64,000 bases of DNA from Trogon surrucura. Lineage: Eukaryota; Chordata; Aves; Trogoniformes; Trogonidae. The notes under the pieces were generated by a model, which was given only the letters and a program-made list of their open reading frames with translations, was not told the DNA's origin and ran no database searches. Shown here piece after piece: positions 55,601-58,968 of this stretch (position 1 is its first letter; each line of letters starts with the position of its first letter). The position numbers and the translations under genes were made by a program. The DNA lies in the NCBI GenBank assembly GCA_020746105.1, contig CM036618.1, forward strand, positions 16,413,001 through 16,477,000, written 5' to 3'.

Positions 55601-58600
55601 AAGGCCAGGGAAATTAAGAAGACTTTACAAGACCTTCATTAGAAATGCACAGCCAGTGAGACCACAGCAAACTGCAGGCTTTTTGATAAAATGAAAAATC
55701 TAGCAAGAAGTTTGTTTAAATGATAATGGTTTTGGACATTCATGCAGTGTTAAGTATTACATGAATTTGCAAGGTCTGGAGAAGACAGGAAACACATCAA
55801 CGTTTAAAAGGCAGGAAAAACCTGCAGAATGAAAAAACCACACTACTACTGGAGCCAAGGAGATCCAACATTATGTCTGAATCAACTCAGGTGAATGTGA
55901 TAGTTTCAATTTACATGGCTACAAACAGTTTTATAAGCAAATATAATTGGATAAATGACTATGAAGGCATATGTATGGGGTTTTTTAAATCCAGAATGCG
56001 TAGACTGGAAGATTGTACTCACTGGAAAATACATGTTTGTGAGTTCACTGCAGAAAAGGTAACACCCAGGCCAGAAGGGACCAACACGTACATTTAATTT
56101 GTCTCCAGACCTGCTAAGGCTCTTTTGCACAACCATAAACTGTTATGACAGATATGTAATGGTATTAGGCTACTCTCAGTGTCTAAGAACTTTTGTCTGG
56201 TTTAGATGCTCATTTATGTATCAAGAAGAGATAGCAAAATGTTTTTCATTTTTTTTTAATAAATGAACCTAAAAATAATGACAAGTTACAACAGGCATTT
56301 AGCAAAGCTTAAAAAAAATTTGCAATAGTTTTTTTTTTCTGAAACTTCCTATATACTTAATTGCCAGGCTCTCCAGTAATTTTGATGTTGTAACATTGGA
56401 GGCAAAAATCCACATCCTCAGCCTTATTTACCGCTCGCTGGTTTCGTTGCCAAATGCTCCTTTGAACATATCCAACATGTTGCCAGTTCACAAAATGGAA
56501 AGCCAAAACACTGGGGTTGCACTGACCCGCCACACTCCCTTGTCGAAATTATTTATGCCATGTCTGCTTCACCACAAGAAAACACTTGCTGTATTGAGAA
56601 CCAACAAGCAGTTGAGACCAAGGGTAGTCTGAGTCCATCACCACGTCAGAATGCCACGGCCAAGGAAACACAAAAATGAGAGGGGAAGGCAAGGTTCTGT
56701 AGAATCATATATTCACAAGAATGTTAGGGTTTGGAAGGGACCTCTAGAGATCATCTAGTCCAACGCCCCTGCCAGAGAAGGATCACCCAGAGTAGGTCAC
56801 ACAGGAATGTGTCACAGAATCACAGAATGTTAGGGATTGGAAGGGACCTCGAAAGATCATCAAGTCCAATCCCCCTGCCAGAGCAGGAACGCCTGGATAA
56901 TGCTACATAGGAACATGTCCAGGCGGGTCTTGAATGTCTCCAGAGAAGGAGACTCCACAACCTCTCTGGGCAGCCCGATCCAGTGCTCCATCACCCTTCC
57001 AGTAAAGAAGTTTCTCCTCACGTTGAGGTGGAACTTCCTGTGTTCTCACTGAAACCCATTATTTCTTGTTCTATTGCTGGGCACCTCTGAGAAGAGATTG
57101 TCTCCTTCCTCTTGACACCCACCCCTCAGGTATTTCTATATGCTAATAAGATCCCCTCTCAGCTGTCTCCTTTCAAGGCTAAACAGCCCCAGTTACAGAA
57201 GACACCAAGGACTTCTCTCTGCTTCAGGTGCCTCCTGGCCCTCACAGCACAGGGATTCGTGCAGTTGGAAGTGAAAAATTCAGTTTATGATGAGGCTGGA
57301 GTACATGACCCCTTCCACCTGAGGAACAACCTAGAAAAAAGTCTGTTACAGGTCTCTTCATTGTTCCCCTTGCCTGAAACTTTCATGAGAGGAATGTTCT
57401 CTGCCAAGCTGTTACAAGACTTTTAACTAATTACAGTTCAATTCTGTTTCCATTAACTGCAAAGAAAACAGAATCAGCCTCTCAAGGTTTGGAAAGTTCT
57501 TTGAAAGCCTTGAAAGAAAGAAGTTGCAGAAGTGTGAAATCGCACTTTTGTTCCTGAACAATGCATCTGCTCCTGTAGCATCTTTCCCAACCGATGTCAT
57601 AATCCATTTTGTGACATCACAGTTGGTTGCCATGGAAAAGTTCATGAAATTCTCTCATAAGGGTTTGATAGAAGGATCTCTTTGTGTAGGGAATAAGCAG
57701 CATATCTTTTAAAACAATGAATGTATATTCATCATTACATACAAGGAAAAAAAAAAAGAAGAAACATGCATGCTGTGAGCAGATTTAGTTTTTCAGTAAG
57801 TGTTTTCTCAACTGTTACCATGAGATAATAGTAAAGGGTTTAATTTGTGCAAAATATTTGTATCTACTTGGGCTGATTTTTTTTTTCTGTTATTGTGGAT
57901 TGTTAAGTATTATTCATTTTTCATTATAAATCTAAGCCACTTTTAGCAAAGTAAGACGGGGAAAGTAGACCTGGTCAAAAGAAACGAAACGCCACCCTGG
58001 TGGCAGAAACGACTAAATAAAGAAATTATTAAACATAACCTTGCACCAGCATGCTGGTGTTCTGCACACACCAGTAAACTCATTGAAAACTATGAGACTG
58101 TTACAGATAACAGCACACCAAAAAAATGAATTGTCTCATGGCTTTGTTTTCTAGATCCACACAATTTATTTAAACTATACTACTTCCAAGAAAAAAAAAA
58201 AAAAGAGCAAATGAAACTCAGAAAGCAGGGTTCCCTAAACACAGAAATAAATTATGTGAGAAATCCTGCGTGTTAAATCCCAACTCAAGATGTTTTCTCT
58301 TGTAAACCTTTTACCTTTGCTAAAAATATTATGCCCAAGTAATTACAAATCTTCTTAAAAGCTAAAAATATTTCTGCTGTATTTATTCCCACAATGAAAA
58401 ACCATCTTTGCATATATCTTTTATAAATCTATTGTGTATTTACCATCATTACTGTATGGTATTTTCAGCAGTGCATGATAAATTATAGGATAACAGATTT
58501 ATGTTTCAAATCTCCAAAGATTCCTCCACACATTTAATGGAAGAGTTCCTAGTATTTCATTTTATATATATTGAAAAATCTGCACAAGTAGGTGGCTTAA

Positions 58601-58968
58601 TTTTGTCAAAACATAAGACAAGGGAGTTTGTATTTTAATCCAATCTTAAAACATCTATATATCTGTAGATCATAAAAATCCAAAGAGAAAATTTAAATAG
58701 TTTTGTTTCCTCTACTCTGATTACTCTGATTTGAAATGTGTGTGCAGAGCCTTGGGAGAGAAACCAGCAGAATTGTCTTTGAGCAGAAATATAAATTCCA
58801 CTAATTCCTACCTTCCAGTGCTGACAGTTGCTGTTCAGCTTCCAAATACAATTGCGAAAAGATTGGTCTGGGAACTAAGTTGTTTGAGCGGAGAGAGGCC
58901 TCAATAGAATTATGCAACACTTCTTCAAACCGTGTTGTCTTGAGCTGACCAGCGTAAGAATTTCCCAT
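1439..58968 (-). CDS. GREB1: GREB1, 31 coding exons (3' end off window)
   Basis: Spliced host gene. Exons in transcript order are listed separately; together they give 1869 codons in one frame. Known of the family: GREB1 is an early estrogen-response gene, a chromatin-bound estrogen receptor cofactor, and has been reported to have a C-terminal glycosyltransferase-like domain. Seen here: Cys-rich segment [12 protein letters not shown] near residue 155, an acidic Glu run near residue 60, a Ser-rich linker near residues 1205-1235, the P-loop-like GPPQIGKT at about 1365-1372, [12 protein letters not shown] near 1490 and [13 protein letters not shown] near 1660. Human GREB1 is about 1949 residues, so only the final exon of about 100 residues is missing. 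The start was chosen because it gives the family N-terminus [13 protein letters not shown]1L was considered, but the first exon fits GREB1 better. No frameshift or stop was found. Confidence 0.96.
1640..2174. other. GREB1 intron 30
   Basis: 535 bp of AT-rich sequence. Nothing recognised apart from the splice signals. Confidence 0.8.
2175..2310 (-). CDS. GREB1: GREB1 coding exon 30
   Basis: 136 nt, phase 2 in, phase 0 out. Encodes [40 protein letters not shown] and FHIKSK. Acceptor tttccag|ATTTAT. The donor AAG|gtggaa lacks the usual A at +4 and G at +5 and looks weak. Confidence 0.95.
2311..4515. other. GREB1 intron 29
   Basis: 2.2 kb of AT-rich sequence. No exon, repeat family or structured element recognised. 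Small open frames are antisense or chance. Confidence 0.75.
4516..4734 (-). CDS. GREB1: GREB1 coding exon 29
   Basis: 219 nt, phase 2 in and out. Encodes [60 protein letters not shown] and NVQYNQN. Human has FSWSERNVSLKHIMQHIEA. Donor ACAG|gtaagt. Confidence 0.96.
4735..5695. other. GREB1 intron 28
   Basis: 961 bp, nothing recognised. Confidence 0.75.
5696..5870 (-). CDS. GREB1: GREB1 coding exon 28 (SDDS motif)
   Basis: 175 nt, phase 1 in, phase 2 out. Encodes [40 protein letters not shown] and [18 protein letters not shown]. The hydrophobic strand FIVIS followed by DDS (codons at 5746-5754) resembles the metal-binding DxD of GT-A glycosyltransferases; this assignment is inference. Donor AAAG|gtaaat. 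Confidence 0.96.
5871..6659. other. GREB1 intron 27
   Basis: 789 bp. Contains one 16-bp unit (TGCTGTGGTAAAGAGY) repeated twice in tandem near 6069-6100; otherwise nothing recognised. Confidence 0.75.
6660..6864 (-). CDS. GREB1: GREB1 coding exon 27
   Basis: 205 nt, phase 0 in, phase 1 out. Encodes [60 protein letters not shown] and SIFNSAGV. Near-invariant; it contains the [15 protein letters not shown] strand-helix typical of the start of a nucleotide-sugar binding fold (inference). Donor GTAG|gtgagt. Confidence 0.97.
7575..7613 (+). repeat. Purine-rich low-complexity tract
   Basis: Only A and G over about 39 bp, with GGGAA repeats toward the end. Confidence 0.8.
8268..9031 (+). mobile_element. 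Solo LTR of an avian endogenous retrovirus (fossil)
   Basis: About 764 bp starting TGTCCTCGTTTGAGCT and ending CTTGACA, the TG...CA limits of an LTR. The start and end resemble the common bird ERVL-type LTRs, which open TGTCCTGGTTT and close with a GGGGAGGGAGAGGG tract shortly before the end. No internal retroviral genes flank it, so it is a solo LTR left by recombination. Family assignment is from memory; clear target duplications were not seen, which suggests it is not very young. Open frames inside it are accidental. Confidence 0.65.
9278..9439 (-). CDS. GREB1: GREB1 coding exon 26
   Basis: 162 nt, phase 0 in and out (54 codons, skippable in frame). Encodes [40 protein letters not shown] and [14 protein letters not shown], the same as my recalled human sequence. 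Donor TAAG|gtaaat. Confidence 0.97.
9440..10191. other. GREB1 intron 25
   Basis: 752 bp, nothing recognised. Confidence 0.75.
10192..10334 (-). CDS. GREB1: GREB1 coding exon 25 (Cys/His motif)
   Basis: 143 nt, phase 1 in, phase 0 out. Encodes [40 protein letters not shown] and [17 protein letters not shown] is a C-x2-C-H cluster, a possible metal site. Acceptor after a T tract (ttaacag), donor CCAG|gtaaag. Confidence 0.96.
10662..10919 (+). mobile_element. CR1 LINE 3' end (young, 5'-truncated)
   Basis: About 258 bp covering the last codons of the CR1 reverse-transcriptase frame ([20 protein letters not shown]), the short 3' UTR and an octamer tail (ATTCTATG)n. By eye it differs from the 3' end of the large CR1 at 52601-54186 at only about eight positions, so both belong to one recent subfamily. 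It lies opposite to GREB1, in intron 24. Confidence 0.93.
11115..12450 (-). mobile_element. Old CR1-like LINE fragment
   Basis: The plus strand shows antisense CR1 landmarks in order: a 3' region with TTTCCACAGTCTCTCTGCAA, then GTCATTCTGGATGGCAGTGC, then GGGTAGGCTGACTGGGCTCT, then CAACTCCCTCAGCATTCTTG. So about 1.3 kb of the reverse-transcriptase region is present in minus orientation. It is heavily diverged with many frame breaks, far older than the other copies here. The 3' octamer tail is not clear. Ends are approximate. Confidence 0.75.
12895..13053 (-). CDS. GREB1: GREB1 coding exon 24
   Basis: 159 nt, phase 1 in and out. Encodes [40 protein letters not shown] and [13 protein letters not shown]. 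Human has LREESDWHYLQLSDPWPDLE. The donor GAAG|gttaga is weak for this gene. Confidence 0.93.
13054..14773. other. GREB1 intron 23 with exon-like open frame
   Basis: 1.7 kb. The only item of note is a minus-strand open frame at 13207-13540 bounded by splice-like signals, described in its own entry. The rest shows nothing. Confidence 0.7.
13207..13540 (-). other. Unidentified exon-like open frame
   Basis: 334 nt between a good acceptor (ttctcttgttgtag|GGTATA) and a donor (TTCAAAG|gtacac), open in one frame for the whole length. It reads [20 protein letters not shown], with later segments [20 protein letters not shown] and [16 protein letters not shown]. It does not fit GREB1: exon 23 ends in phase 1, and in that phase this segment meets a stop within about 20 codons. 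No known family was recognised. It may be a chance frame, a decayed insert or a poison exon. Confidence 0.25.
14774..14876 (-). CDS. GREB1: GREB1 coding exon 23 (completes P-loop-like motif)
   Basis: 103 nt, phase 0 in, phase 1 out. Encodes [20 protein letters not shown] and [14 protein letters not shown]. Joined to exon 22 it makes GPPQIGKT, which fits the Walker A pattern GxxxxGK[ST]. Intron 22 before it is 6.3 kb. Donor ACTA|gtaagt. Confidence 0.96.
15770..15786 (+). repeat. (GT)n microsatellite
   Basis: About eight GT units followed by a G run. Confidence 0.9.
15807..15872 (+). repeat. Imperfect 33-bp tandem repeat (2 copies)
   Basis: Two units starting AATGGCACCGATACCCAGCT and AATGGCACTGATGTCCAGCT, about 75-80 percent alike by eye. 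Confidence 0.75.
18129..19120 (-). mobile_element. CR1 LINE fragment, minus orientation
   Basis: About 1 kb of the reverse-transcriptase C-terminal half plus 3' end. The 3' end is at the low coordinate (antisense TTAGGTTGGAAGGGACCTTA). Translated pieces include [40 protein letters not shown] and [20 protein letters not shown]. The coding frame shifts at least once near 18600, so the element is dead. It is a different subfamily from the young copies. Same strand as GREB1. Confidence 0.93.
20552..20580. repeat. Short perfect inverted repeat
   Basis: 13-bp arms (TTCTTCTAGATTCT side, positions 20552-20564) pair exactly with 20568-20580 around a 3-base loop TAG. Confidence 0.85.
21167..21783 (-). 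CDS. GREB1: GREB1 coding exon 22 (largest exon, Ser-rich linker)
   Basis: 617 nt, phase 1 in, phase 0 out, residues about 1163-1368. The first half is a low-complexity linker diverged from human, with a broken Ser run near [15 protein letters not shown]. The second half is conserved: [60 protein letters not shown] and [12 protein letters not shown]. It ends on the first half of a P-loop-like motif. Donor ACAG|gtatgt. Confidence 0.96.
21784..22899. other. GREB1 intron 21
   Basis: 1.1 kb. Has a short A-rich run of AAAC-type repeats near 21845-21872. Nothing else recognised. Confidence 0.75.
22900..22989 (-). CDS. GREB1: GREB1 coding exon 21 (Arg/Ser-rich)
   Basis: 90 nt, phase 1 in and out, so it could be skipped in frame. 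Encodes [20 protein letters not shown] and [10 protein letters not shown]. The sequence is basic and Ser-rich, the same as human up to SSKAS; a likely phosphorylated or nuclear-signal segment (inference). Donor TCCA|gtaaga. Confidence 0.94.
22990..24737. other. GREB1 intron 20
   Basis: 1.7 kb. Holds a compound simple-repeat patch, GC-richer than its surroundings, at 24300-24590. No exon recognised. Confidence 0.75.
24484..24574 (+). repeat. Compound simple repeats (GA)n, (CAG)n, (GGGA)n
   Basis: A (GA)n run near 24484-24498, five CAG units near 24536-24551 and three GGGA units near 24558-24573, all within 100 bp. Confidence 0.85.
24738..24937 (-). CDS. GREB1: GREB1 coding exon 20
   Basis: 200 nt, phase 2 in, phase 1 out. 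Encodes [40 protein letters not shown], then acidic [20 protein letters not shown]. Acceptor after a CT tract (ctctccag), donor GAAG|gtatta. Confidence 0.95.
24938..25639. other. GREB1 intron 19
   Basis: 702 bp, nothing recognised. Confidence 0.75.
25640..25755 (-). CDS. GREB1: GREB1 coding exon 19
   Basis: 116 nt, phase 0 in, phase 2 out. Encodes [20 protein letters not shown] and [18 protein letters not shown]. Nearly invariant with human. Acceptor atacag|GTCTGG, donor CACG|gtaaga. Confidence 0.96.
26255..26921 (-). mobile_element. CR1 LINE fragment, minus orientation, long open frame
   Basis: About 670 bp, 5'-truncated. The 3' end is at the low coordinate with the antisense tail CATAGAATCACAGAATG. 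A 198-codon frame (26335-26931) covers the reverse-transcriptase C-terminus: [60 protein letters not shown] and [20 protein letters not shown]. There is no stop until the natural end, so it is fairly young. Close to the subfamily of the 52601-54186 copy. Confidence 0.93.
26916..26989 (+). repeat. Imperfect tandem repeat at CR1 5' junction
   Basis: CCCCTGATAAATTCATAAAT and CCCCTGATAAATTCAGAAAT begin two units about 45 bp apart, with a partial third copy (CTCCTGATAGATTAATA) between them. The first unit overlaps the point where CR1 similarity stops, so it may have arisen during insertion or repair. Confidence 0.7.
27935..28274 (-). CDS. GREB1: GREB1 coding exon 18
   Basis: 340 nt, phase 2 in, phase 0 out, residues about 914-1027. 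Encodes [80 protein letters not shown] and on to GKHFVEQLK. Acceptor atttcag|GTTCCC, donor AAAG|gtaact. Confidence 0.96.
28275..29610. other. GREB1 intron 17
   Basis: 1.3 kb, with a short GT-rich stretch near 29375-29395. Nothing else recognised. Confidence 0.75.
29611..29747 (-). CDS. GREB1: GREB1 coding exon 17
   Basis: 137 nt, phase 0 in, phase 2 out. Encodes [40 protein letters not shown] and MALGK. Same as human apart from a few conservative changes. Donor AGAG|gtacgg. Confidence 0.96.
29748..30324. other. GREB1 intron 16
   Basis: 577 bp with a (CT)n run near 29922-29937 followed by a short CA-rich stretch. Nothing else recognised. Confidence 0.75.
30325..30517 (-). CDS. GREB1: GREB1 coding exon 16
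   Basis: 193 nt, phase 2 in, phase 0 out. Encodes [40 protein letters not shown] and [20 protein letters not shown]. Acceptor after a T-rich tract (ttttttgcag), donor CAAT|gtaaga. Confidence 0.96.
30518..32330. other. GREB1 intron 15
   Basis: 1.8 kb. Contains a 206-codon minus-strand open frame at 31561-32181 that matches nothing I recognise. Confidence 0.7.
31561..32181 (-). other. Unidentified 206-codon open frame in intron 15
   Basis: ATG-initiated frame of 206 codons reading [20 protein letters not shown] to [11 protein letters not shown]. It is the longest open frame outside GREB1 and CR1. Residues 16-40 are hydrophobic and end in [17 protein letters not shown], like a possible membrane segment. 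The rest is rich in Cys, His and Trp and resembles no family I know. A 100-codon frame is open on the other strand, which argues for locally low stop density rather than a gene. Confidence 0.15.
32331..32511 (-). CDS. GREB1: GREB1 coding exon 15
   Basis: 181 nt, phase 1 in, phase 2 out. Encodes [40 protein letters not shown] and [17 protein letters not shown]. The hydrophobic strand before HDHAHWD is a striking conserved motif. Donor GAG|gtaaga. Confidence 0.96.
32602..32799 (-). CDS. GREB1: GREB1 coding exon 14
   Basis: 198 nt, phase 1 in and out. Encodes [60 protein letters not shown] and FHLWHS. Very close to human. Acceptor tttccag|GTTATG, donor TCAG|gtgctc. Intron 14 that follows is only 90 nt. 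Confidence 0.96.
32800..33259. other. GREB1 intron 13
   Basis: 460 bp, nothing recognised. Confidence 0.75.
33260..33385 (-). CDS. GREB1: GREB1 coding exon 13
   Basis: 126 nt, phase 1 in and out. Encodes [20 protein letters not shown], then a Ser/Ala linker ending GTGTAPCT. The donor lies in a repeated gtaagtaag, so two donors 4 nt apart are possible; the first keeps frame with exon 14. Confidence 0.92.
33386..34872. other. GREB1 intron 12
   Basis: 1.5 kb. Holds the perfect inverted repeat at 34697-34777. Otherwise nothing recognised. Confidence 0.8.
34697..34777. repeat. Perfect 30-bp inverted repeat (hairpin)
   Basis: Left arm 34697-34726 begins GTGCTTTCACAACTTTATCC; the right arm 34748-34777 is its exact reverse complement. 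The loop is 21 nt and AT-only but for one G. No mismatch in 30 bp. Both strands give the same strong stem. It lies in intron 12, 95 nt after the exon 12 donor in the GREB1 transcript. No transposon ends, target duplications or known microRNA were recognised. Confidence 0.95.
34873..35001 (-). CDS. GREB1: GREB1 coding exon 12
   Basis: 129 nt, phase 1 in and out. Encodes [40 protein letters not shown] and CP. Human has KYQARILSESLLTPAEYQKE. Donor CCAG|gtactt. The perfect inverted repeat at 34697-34777 starts 95 nt downstream in the transcript. Confidence 0.95.
35002..36172. other. GREB1 intron 11
   Basis: 1.2 kb. Contains a CR1 fragment (35322-35826) in the opposite orientation. Nothing else recognised. 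Confidence 0.8.
35322..35826 (+). mobile_element. CR1 LINE 3' fragment, plus orientation
   Basis: About 500 bp covering the reverse-transcriptase C-terminus and 3' end. The frame from 35447 reads [20 protein letters not shown], then [20 protein letters not shown], and ends in the natural stop near 35755. It closes with CAAGGTCTCTTCC and a degenerate single ATTCTATG unit. Moderately diverged. Confidence 0.92.
36173..36523 (-). CDS. GREB1: GREB1 coding exon 11
   Basis: 351 nt, phase 1 in and out, residues about 476-592. Encodes [32 protein letters not shown], a Pro/Gln linker, then [20 protein letters not shown] and [20 protein letters not shown]. The alternating hydrophobic strand YVVIICAS suggests an alpha/beta fold. 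Acceptor after nine T's, donor ACTG|gtaaga. Confidence 0.96.
36524..37074. other. GREB1 intron 10
   Basis: 551 bp, nothing recognised. Confidence 0.75.
37075..37260 (-). CDS. GREB1: GREB1 coding exon 10
   Basis: 186 nt, phase 1 in and out. Encodes [40 protein letters not shown] and [20 protein letters not shown]. Strong conservation with human. Acceptor tttgtag|GTCATG, donor CTAG|gtaaga. Confidence 0.96.
37437..37609 (-). CDS. GREB1: GREB1 coding exon 9
   Basis: 173 nt, phase 2 in, phase 1 out. Encodes [20 protein letters not shown], then [20 protein letters not shown] and [17 protein letters not shown]. The second half is nearly the same as human [20 protein letters not shown]. Donor AAAG|gtaaac. 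Joined directly to exon 7 it would hit a stop within twelve codons. Confidence 0.92.
37857..37890 (-). CDS. GREB1: GREB1 candidate microexon 8 (34 nt)
   Basis: Inferred because exon 7 ends in phase 1 while exon 9 needs phase 2. A 34-nt segment between catacag| and |gtaaga has exactly the length needed, has no stop, and reads [11 protein letters not shown]. It falls where human GREB1 has about ten extra residues after NRAKY. It is called from splice signals and phase only; sequence similarity is not evident. Confidence 0.55.
37891..38425. other. GREB1 intron 7
   Basis: 535 bp, nothing recognised. The boundary at 37890 depends on the microexon call. Confidence 0.6.
38426..38548 (-). CDS. GREB1: GREB1 coding exon 7
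   Basis: 123 nt, phase 1 in and out. Encodes [20 protein letters not shown], which carries the conserved basic PPKKRHKGW patch, a possible nuclear localisation signal (inference). The end [10 protein letters not shown] corresponds to human GGGNRAKY. Acceptor gttcag|GCACT, donor AATG|gtgagc. Confidence 0.92.
38549..40416. other. GREB1 intron 6
   Basis: 1.9 kb of AT-rich sequence, nothing recognised on either strand. Confidence 0.75.
40417..40542 (-). CDS. GREB1: GREB1 coding exon 6
   Basis: 126 nt, phase 1 in and out. Encodes [40 protein letters not shown]; human has AVFNGKDSPKCQQLAKNNLL in the same place. Good polypyrimidine tract before the acceptor, donor TTAG|gtattt. Confidence 0.92.
40543..41267. 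other. GREB1 intron 5
   Basis: 725 bp, nothing recognised. Confidence 0.75.
41268..41411 (-). CDS. GREB1: GREB1 coding exon 5
   Basis: 144 nt, phase 1 in and out. Encodes [20 protein letters not shown] and a Ser/Pro-rich linker ending APVGAQQT, aligning with human EFRSRQIPASTCSSSLF and GAQQAG. Probably disordered. Acceptor gttaag|AGTTC, donor ACAG|gtacca. Confidence 0.9.
41412..41728. other. GREB1 intron 4
   Basis: 317 bp, nothing recognised. Confidence 0.75.
41729..41911 (-). CDS. GREB1: GREB1 coding exon 4 (Cys-rich, zinc-ribbon-like)
   Basis: 183 nt, phase 1 in and out, residues about 153-213. [20 protein letters not shown] has a C-x2-C-x5-C spacing with a following His (SNHINLKL), compatible with metal binding (inference). 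Then a basic stretch [20 protein letters not shown] and ICWKGA. Donor GCAG|gtaaga. Confidence 0.95.
43219..43234. promoter_or_regulatory. Estrogen-response-like palindrome overlapping AP-1 site
   Basis: GGTCATTATGACTCAT: GGTCA, three-base spacer, TGACT (one base off the ERE half-site TGACC), overlapping a perfect AP-1 heptamer TGACTCA. Sequence match only. Confidence 0.25.
44409..44422 (+). promoter_or_regulatory. DR2-type nuclear receptor motif
   Basis: AGGTCACCAGTTCA: two RGKTCA half-sites as a direct repeat with a 2-bp spacer, the form bound by RAR/RXR. Such motifs also occur by chance. Confidence 0.25.
47801..47977 (-). CDS. GREB1: GREB1 coding exon 3
   Basis: 177 nt, phase 1 in and out, residues about 94-152. 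Encodes [20 protein letters not shown] followed by [20 protein letters not shown] and [20 protein letters not shown], matching human closely. Acceptor ctag|GTTTCT, donor CTGG|gtaagt. Confidence 0.95.
47978..48963. other. GREB1 intron 2
   Basis: 986 bp containing a CR1 3' fragment (48171-48432). Nothing else recognised. Confidence 0.8.
48171..48432 (-). mobile_element. CR1 LINE 3' fragment, minus orientation
   Basis: About 260 bp. The 3' end is at the low coordinate (TCATAGAATGGCCTAGGTTG). The frame reads [40 protein letters not shown] and [12 protein letters not shown]. 5'-truncated and moderately diverged; a third CR1 subfamily by its sequence. Confidence 0.92.
48964..49086 (-). CDS. GREB1: GREB1 coding exon 2 (poly-Glu exon)
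   Basis: Phase 1 in and out. Encodes GSRADN, then ten Glu codons, then [20 protein letters not shown] and TTD. The acidic run is a GAR-codon repeat and may vary in length. The acceptor is a tandem TAGCAG (NAGNAG), so the exon may start at 49086 or 49083. Donor is GATG|gtaaga. Confidence 0.9.
50281..50340 (+). repeat. 30-bp tandem duplication
   Basis: Two adjacent units, starting ACAAGTACCAAGTGACCACA and ACAAGTACTAAGTGACCACA, differ at about four of 30 positions, mostly at the end of the second unit. Confidence 0.9.
52601..54186 (+). mobile_element. CR1 LINE, 1.6 kb, young, with octamer tail
   Basis: A 5'-truncated CR1 retrotransposon inserted opposite to GREB1. It begins inside the reverse-transcriptase domain ([16 protein letters not shown]) and lacks the endonuclease and ORF1. 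It ends with the 3' UTR and about four and a half ATTCTATG units. The coding part is fully open. CR1 moves by target-primed reverse transcription, and 5' truncation is the usual outcome. It is about 97 percent like the short copy at 10662-10919 over the shared 3' end. Confidence 0.96.
52636..54084 (+). CDS. CR1 ORF2 C-terminal part, reverse transcriptase
   Basis: 482 codons from an internal ATG to the natural stop, no frameshift. Reverse-transcriptase landmarks in order: [13 protein letters not shown] (about 39-51), [14 protein letters not shown] (94-107), [14 protein letters not shown] with the first catalytic Asp (128-141), [20 protein letters not shown] (185-204), [10 protein letters not shown] with the catalytic Asp pair (215-224), then the CR1 C-terminal region [20 protein letters not shown]. 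The frame is open upstream of this ATG to the element's truncation point. It lacks the endonuclease, so it cannot mobilise by itself; expression is unlikely. Confidence 0.93.
   Translation: MGPDGMHPRVLRELADVIARPLSIIFAKSWETGEVPEDWREASVTPVFKKGKKEDPGNYRPVSLTSIPGKVMERLILGAISRHIRDKRVIRDSQHGFTKGKSCLTNLIAFYEDITRWIDDGRAVDVVYLDFSKAFDTVSHSILAAKLRKCGLDSRVVRWTANWLRGRSQRVVVNGAESGWRPVSSGVPQGSVLGPVLFNIFIDDLDEGLESTISKFADDTKLGGVADTPEGCAAIQRDLDRLEGWAGKNLMKYNKGKCRVLHLGRNNPRFQYKLGNDLLESSVGERDLGVLVDSRMTMSQPCALLARKANGILGCIRRGVVSRSREVLLPLYSALGRPHLEYCVQFWAPQFKKDRELLERVQHRATRMIKGVEHLPYEERLRELGLFSLEKRRLRGDLINVYKYIKGECHEDGARLFSVTTTDRTRGNGLKLEHKRFCLNSRRNFFSLRVTEHWNRLPREVVESPSLETFKICLDTFLCSII
54245..55508 (+). mobile_element. 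Second CR1 LINE, older, head to tail
   Basis: About 1.26 kb of a different CR1 subfamily, starting near ATCAGGCCCAGTCAGCACGG and ending GATGACCTTAAGGTC with a degenerate tail. Coding pieces in different frames: [20 protein letters not shown] (54254-54520), KGKCR-type region [20 protein letters not shown] (54453-55094), then [20 protein letters not shown] (55013-55255). At least two frameshifts and one premature stop separate them, so it is a dead copy. The catalytic pair is altered: FTDDRKLGG replaces FADDTKLGG. Confidence 0.93.
56705..57240 (-). mobile_element. CR1 fragment with a second CR1 tail inside
   Basis: Minus orientation. Antisense CR1 3' sequence starts near 56705 (GAATGTTAGGGTTTGGAAGG) and reaches about 56813. 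It then restarts as a second 3' end (56814-56926, ACAGAATGTTAGGGATTGGA) before continuing through the common body (CTCCAGAGAAGGAGACTCCA) to about 57240. So either a very short CR1 inserted into an older copy or the tail was duplicated. The body is diverged and broken. Confidence 0.85.
58812..58968 (-). CDS. GREB1: GREB1 coding exon 1 (start codon exon)
   Basis: Encodes residues 1-52 and ends in phase 1. It reads [20 protein letters not shown] and on to [20 protein letters not shown], almost the same as human GREB1. The acceptor AG sits 0-2 nt before the ATG after a T-rich tract, so the 5' UTR lies on an unseen upstream exon. Donor is GAAG|gtagga. Confidence 0.95.

Larger units (their letters stand above)
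49087..58811. other. GREB1 intron 1 (after the start-codon exon)
   Basis: 9.7 kb. Contains a 30-bp tandem duplication (50281-50340), two CR1 elements head to tail (52601-54186 and 54245-55508) and a nested CR1 pair (56705-57240). The remaining sequence is AT-rich with nothing recognised. Confidence 0.8.

Noticed and set aside
1439-58968. GREB1L instead of GREB1
   Set aside because: The first exon reads [20 protein letters not shown] and LYLEAEQQ, and the Cys-rich exon [19 protein letters not shown], as in GREB1; the GREB1L forms I recall differ at these places.
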